DNA of 43,663 nucleotides from Actinoplanes sp. DH11 (GTDB taxonomy: Bacteria > Actinomycetota > Actinomycetes > Mycobacteriales > Micromonosporaceae): positions 1 through 43,663 of the forward strand of contig NZ_JAHWGU010000049.1 of NCBI RefSeq assembly GCF_020873875.1, in the 5' to 3' direction. The position numbers and the translations under genes are program-made. Shown here piece after piece: positions 42,063 to 43,663 of this stretch; the stretch's first letter is position 1, and the number at the start of each line of letters is the position of its first letter. A model generated the notes under the pieces. The model made no database searches. It was not told the origin of the DNA and saw only the letters and a list, made by a program, of their open reading frames with translations.

Positions 42063-43448
42063 ATGCTCACCGACACGACAACCCGGGAACTCCCGGAACC
42101 CCTGAGTCTTCGCCGCATGGTCGGCCCCGGCATCGTTGCCGTGGGCATCGGCATGGCAGCCGGCGAAATCATCCTGTGGCCGTACCTCACCGCCATCGGC
42201 GGCTTCGGCCTGCTCTGGCTCGCCTTCACCACGCTGGCCGTGCAGTTCGTCATCAACATGGAGATCGAGCGGTACACCCTGGCCACCGGCCAGACCGCGC
42301 TGATGGGCTTCTCCCGCTGGTGGAAGGGCTGGGGCATCATCATCTGCCTGGCCGGCGCCTTCCAGTACGTCTGGCCGGGCTGGGCCACGAGCGGCTCGAC
42401 AGTCCTGACCTACCTGTTCGACGGCGGTGACCCGGTCTGGATCACGGTGATCGGCCTGGTGCTCGTCGGCATCCTGCTCAGCCTGTCCAAAGTGATCTAC
42501 AAGACGGTCGAGCGCGTCGAGTTCGTGAAAGTCGGCCTGACCCTGTTCTTCCTCGCCGTCGTGGTCGTCTTCGTGATCTCCCTGAGCACCTGGGGCGAAG
42601 GCGCGAAGGCCACCGTGACCGAATTCGGGCAAATACCGGACGGCATCACGTTCACCCTCATCCTCAGCGCCATCGGAGCCGCCGGCGCCGGCGGCGTCCA
42701 CAACCTGGTCCTCTCCAACTGGATCCGCGACAAGCGGTACGGCATGGGCGCGCACGTGCCCCGGCTCATCTCACCCATCACCGGGCAGGAAGAGGCCGCC
42801 GGCACCGACCGGTACGAGTTCCCCCTCGACGAGACGTCGCTGAACCGCTGGCAGGTCTGGTGGAAGCGGGCCAACGCCGAACACCTGGTCACGTTCGTGG
42901 CGGTCTGCTTCGTGACGATCAGCATCATGAGCATGCTCGCGTACGAGACGCTCTTCGGCCGCGACGACCTCAAATCCGACCCGTCGTTCCTGCGCATCCA
43001 AGGCGACATCTTCTCCGCCGAAGTCGGCGACTGGCTGCGCCTGCTCTTCCTCGCCATCGCGGCCGTCTCCCTCTGGGCCGCGGCGATGGGCCTGCTCGAC
43101 ATCATCGGCCGGCTCGCATCAGACTTCCTGCGCCGCACCTACCTGACCCACTCGGCCCGCTGGACCGAACCCCGCCTCTACCTGACCGTCGTCTGGGCCG
43201 AAATCGTCCTCGGCTCCATCATCCTGCTCGCCGGCTTCTCACAGCCCCTCGGCCTGCTGATCGTCTCCACCTGCGCGGCGTCCCTGGTCACTTTGCTCTA
43301 CTCGATTCTGCTGATCCGCCTCAACACCCGGGATCTGCCCGGCCCCATCCGCCTGCGGGGGTGGCGGCTCGGCGGGATGGTGGTCGCGATCGGTTTCTAC
43401 GGCTTCTTCGCGGTCGCGATGGTAGTCACCCAGCTGCAGAAGCTGTAG
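42063..43448 (+). CDS. Nramp-related transporter lacking the metal-site motif
   Basis: The 461-residue membrane protein has about 11 helices and the overall Nramp pattern beginning GPGIVAVGIGMAAGEIILWPY. Where Nramp proteins have DPGN in helix 1 it reads AAGE, and where they have MPHN in helix 6 it reads GVHN. Only the His remains, so three of the residues that coordinate manganese or iron are gone. A polar loop of about 50 residues follows helix 6. It starts 27 bases after the dehydrogenase with GGAG upstream and is in the same operon. Uptake of quinate, shikimate or a related organic acid is the most economical explanation. Automated annotation would probably call it a divalent-metal transporter. 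Confidence 0.8.
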   Translation: MLTDTTTRELPEPLSLRRMVGPGIVAVGIGMAAGEIILWPYLTAIGGFGLLWLAFTTLAVQFVINMEIERYTLATGQTALMGFSRWWKGWGIIICLAGAFQYVWPGWATSGSTVLTYLFDGGDPVWITVIGLVLVGILLSLSKVIYKTVERVEFVKVGLTLFFLAVVVVFVISLSTWGEGAKATVTEFGQIPDGITFTLILSAIGAAGAGGVHNLVLSNWIRDKRYGMGAHVPRLISPITGQEEAAGTDRYEFPLDETSLNRWQVWWKRANAEHLVTFVAVCFVTISIMSMLAYETLFGRDDLKSDPSFLRIQGDIFSAEVGDWLRLLFLAIAAVSLWAAAMGLLDIIGRLASDFLRRTYLTHSARWTEPRLYLTVVWAEIVLGSIILLAGFSQPLGLLIVSTCAASLVTLLYSILLIRLNTRDLPGPIRLRGWRLGGMVVAIGFYGFFAVAMVVTQLQKL

Positions 43449-43463
43449 TTGGGATTGGCTGAC

Positions 43464-43663
43464 TGAGCTGGCTGGCTGCGCTTCGCTCCGCGGCGATTGC
43501 TGAGCTGGCTGGCTGCGCTTCGCTCCGCGGCGATTGCTGAGCTGGCTGGCTGCGCTTCGCTCCGCGGCGATTGCTGAGCTGGCTGGCTGCGCTTCGCTCC
43601 GCGGCGATTGCTGAGCTGGCTGGCTGCGCTTCGCTCCGCGGCGATTGCTGAGCTGGCTGGCTG
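43464..43663. repeat. 37-bp tandem repeat running off the window
   Basis: Five identical 37-base units start at 43464, 43501, 43538, 43575 and 43612, with 15 bases of a sixth at the window edge. Each unit begins TGAGCTGGCTGGCTGCGCTT and ends in a GCGGCGATTGC segment. There is no spacer, so it is not a CRISPR array. It lies in the gap after the Nramp-related gene. Confidence 0.95.

Noticed and set aside
42063..43448. Straight call as a manganese/iron Nramp transporter
   Set aside because: The DPGN and MPHN metal-binding motifs are not present, and the operon context is quinate/shikimate catabolism.
43464..43663. Possible CRISPR array (regular 37-bp repeats)
   Set aside because: The units are directly adjacent with no variable spacers, and no cas genes are nearby.

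Overview
The window is high-GC DNA with actinomycete codon use, GGAGG-type ribosome binding sites, LuxR/TetR/XRE/LacI-type regulation, a modular type I PKS, a xylanase with a family 2 cellulose-binding module and a CebR-type operator. A filamentous actinomycete of the Micromonosporaceae (Actinoplanes-like) fits best. That placement is an inference; no rRNA or other marker gene is present.

Left part (1-16300) is accessory and partly decayed. It holds a Sua5/YrdC-like remnant, a frameshifted kinase-like/STAND-NTPase/TPR gene, an orphan LuxR regulator with a degenerate receiver domain, a large unrecognised gene, and a truncated inositol-monophosphatase-family gene. A SnoaL-like protein and an HD-GYP/LuxR fusion follow. 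Next come a divergent pair (Atu4866-type lipoprotein and XRE/MmyB regulator) around a perfect palindrome, a FAD oxidoreductase whose 3' end overlaps the regulator gene, a second STAND ATPase with a C-terminal HTH, an OsmC protein and a small secreted protein.

Central part (16851-31098) holds the two most interesting systems. The first is a single-module PKS (KS-AT-ACP) fused to a PLP-dependent alpha-oxoamine synthase, followed 7 bases later by an MMPL/RND exporter. The domain order predicts release of the chain by decarboxylative condensation with an amino acid, giving an alpha-amino beta-diketone that could close to a hydroxypyrrole, as the separate PigJ and PigH proteins do in prodigiosin biosynthesis. 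The second is a tightly packed five-gene operon: a small SWIM-like zinc-finger protein, an unnamed 451-residue protein, a VWA protein, a MoxR-like AAA+ ATPase and a DUF5682 (EreA/ChaN-like) protein. This looks like an ATP-driven surveillance or conflict machine. It ends at a 21-bp minisatellite whose last copy forms a strong terminator.

Right part (31299-43663) begins with a secreted GH10 xylanase behind a CebR box. A small AT-rich gene follows, then a second MoxR-type operon (HtrA-like protease, MoxR, DUF58, two membrane VWA proteins). The last block is a quinate/shikimate cassette: a 3-dehydroshikimate dehydratase fused to an HPPD-like domain, its TetR regulator, a divergent shikimate/quinate dehydrogenase and an Nramp-related transporter that has lost most metal-binding residues. 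A TetR-type operator overlaps a readable promoter between the divergent arms. The window ends inside a 37-bp tandem repeat.
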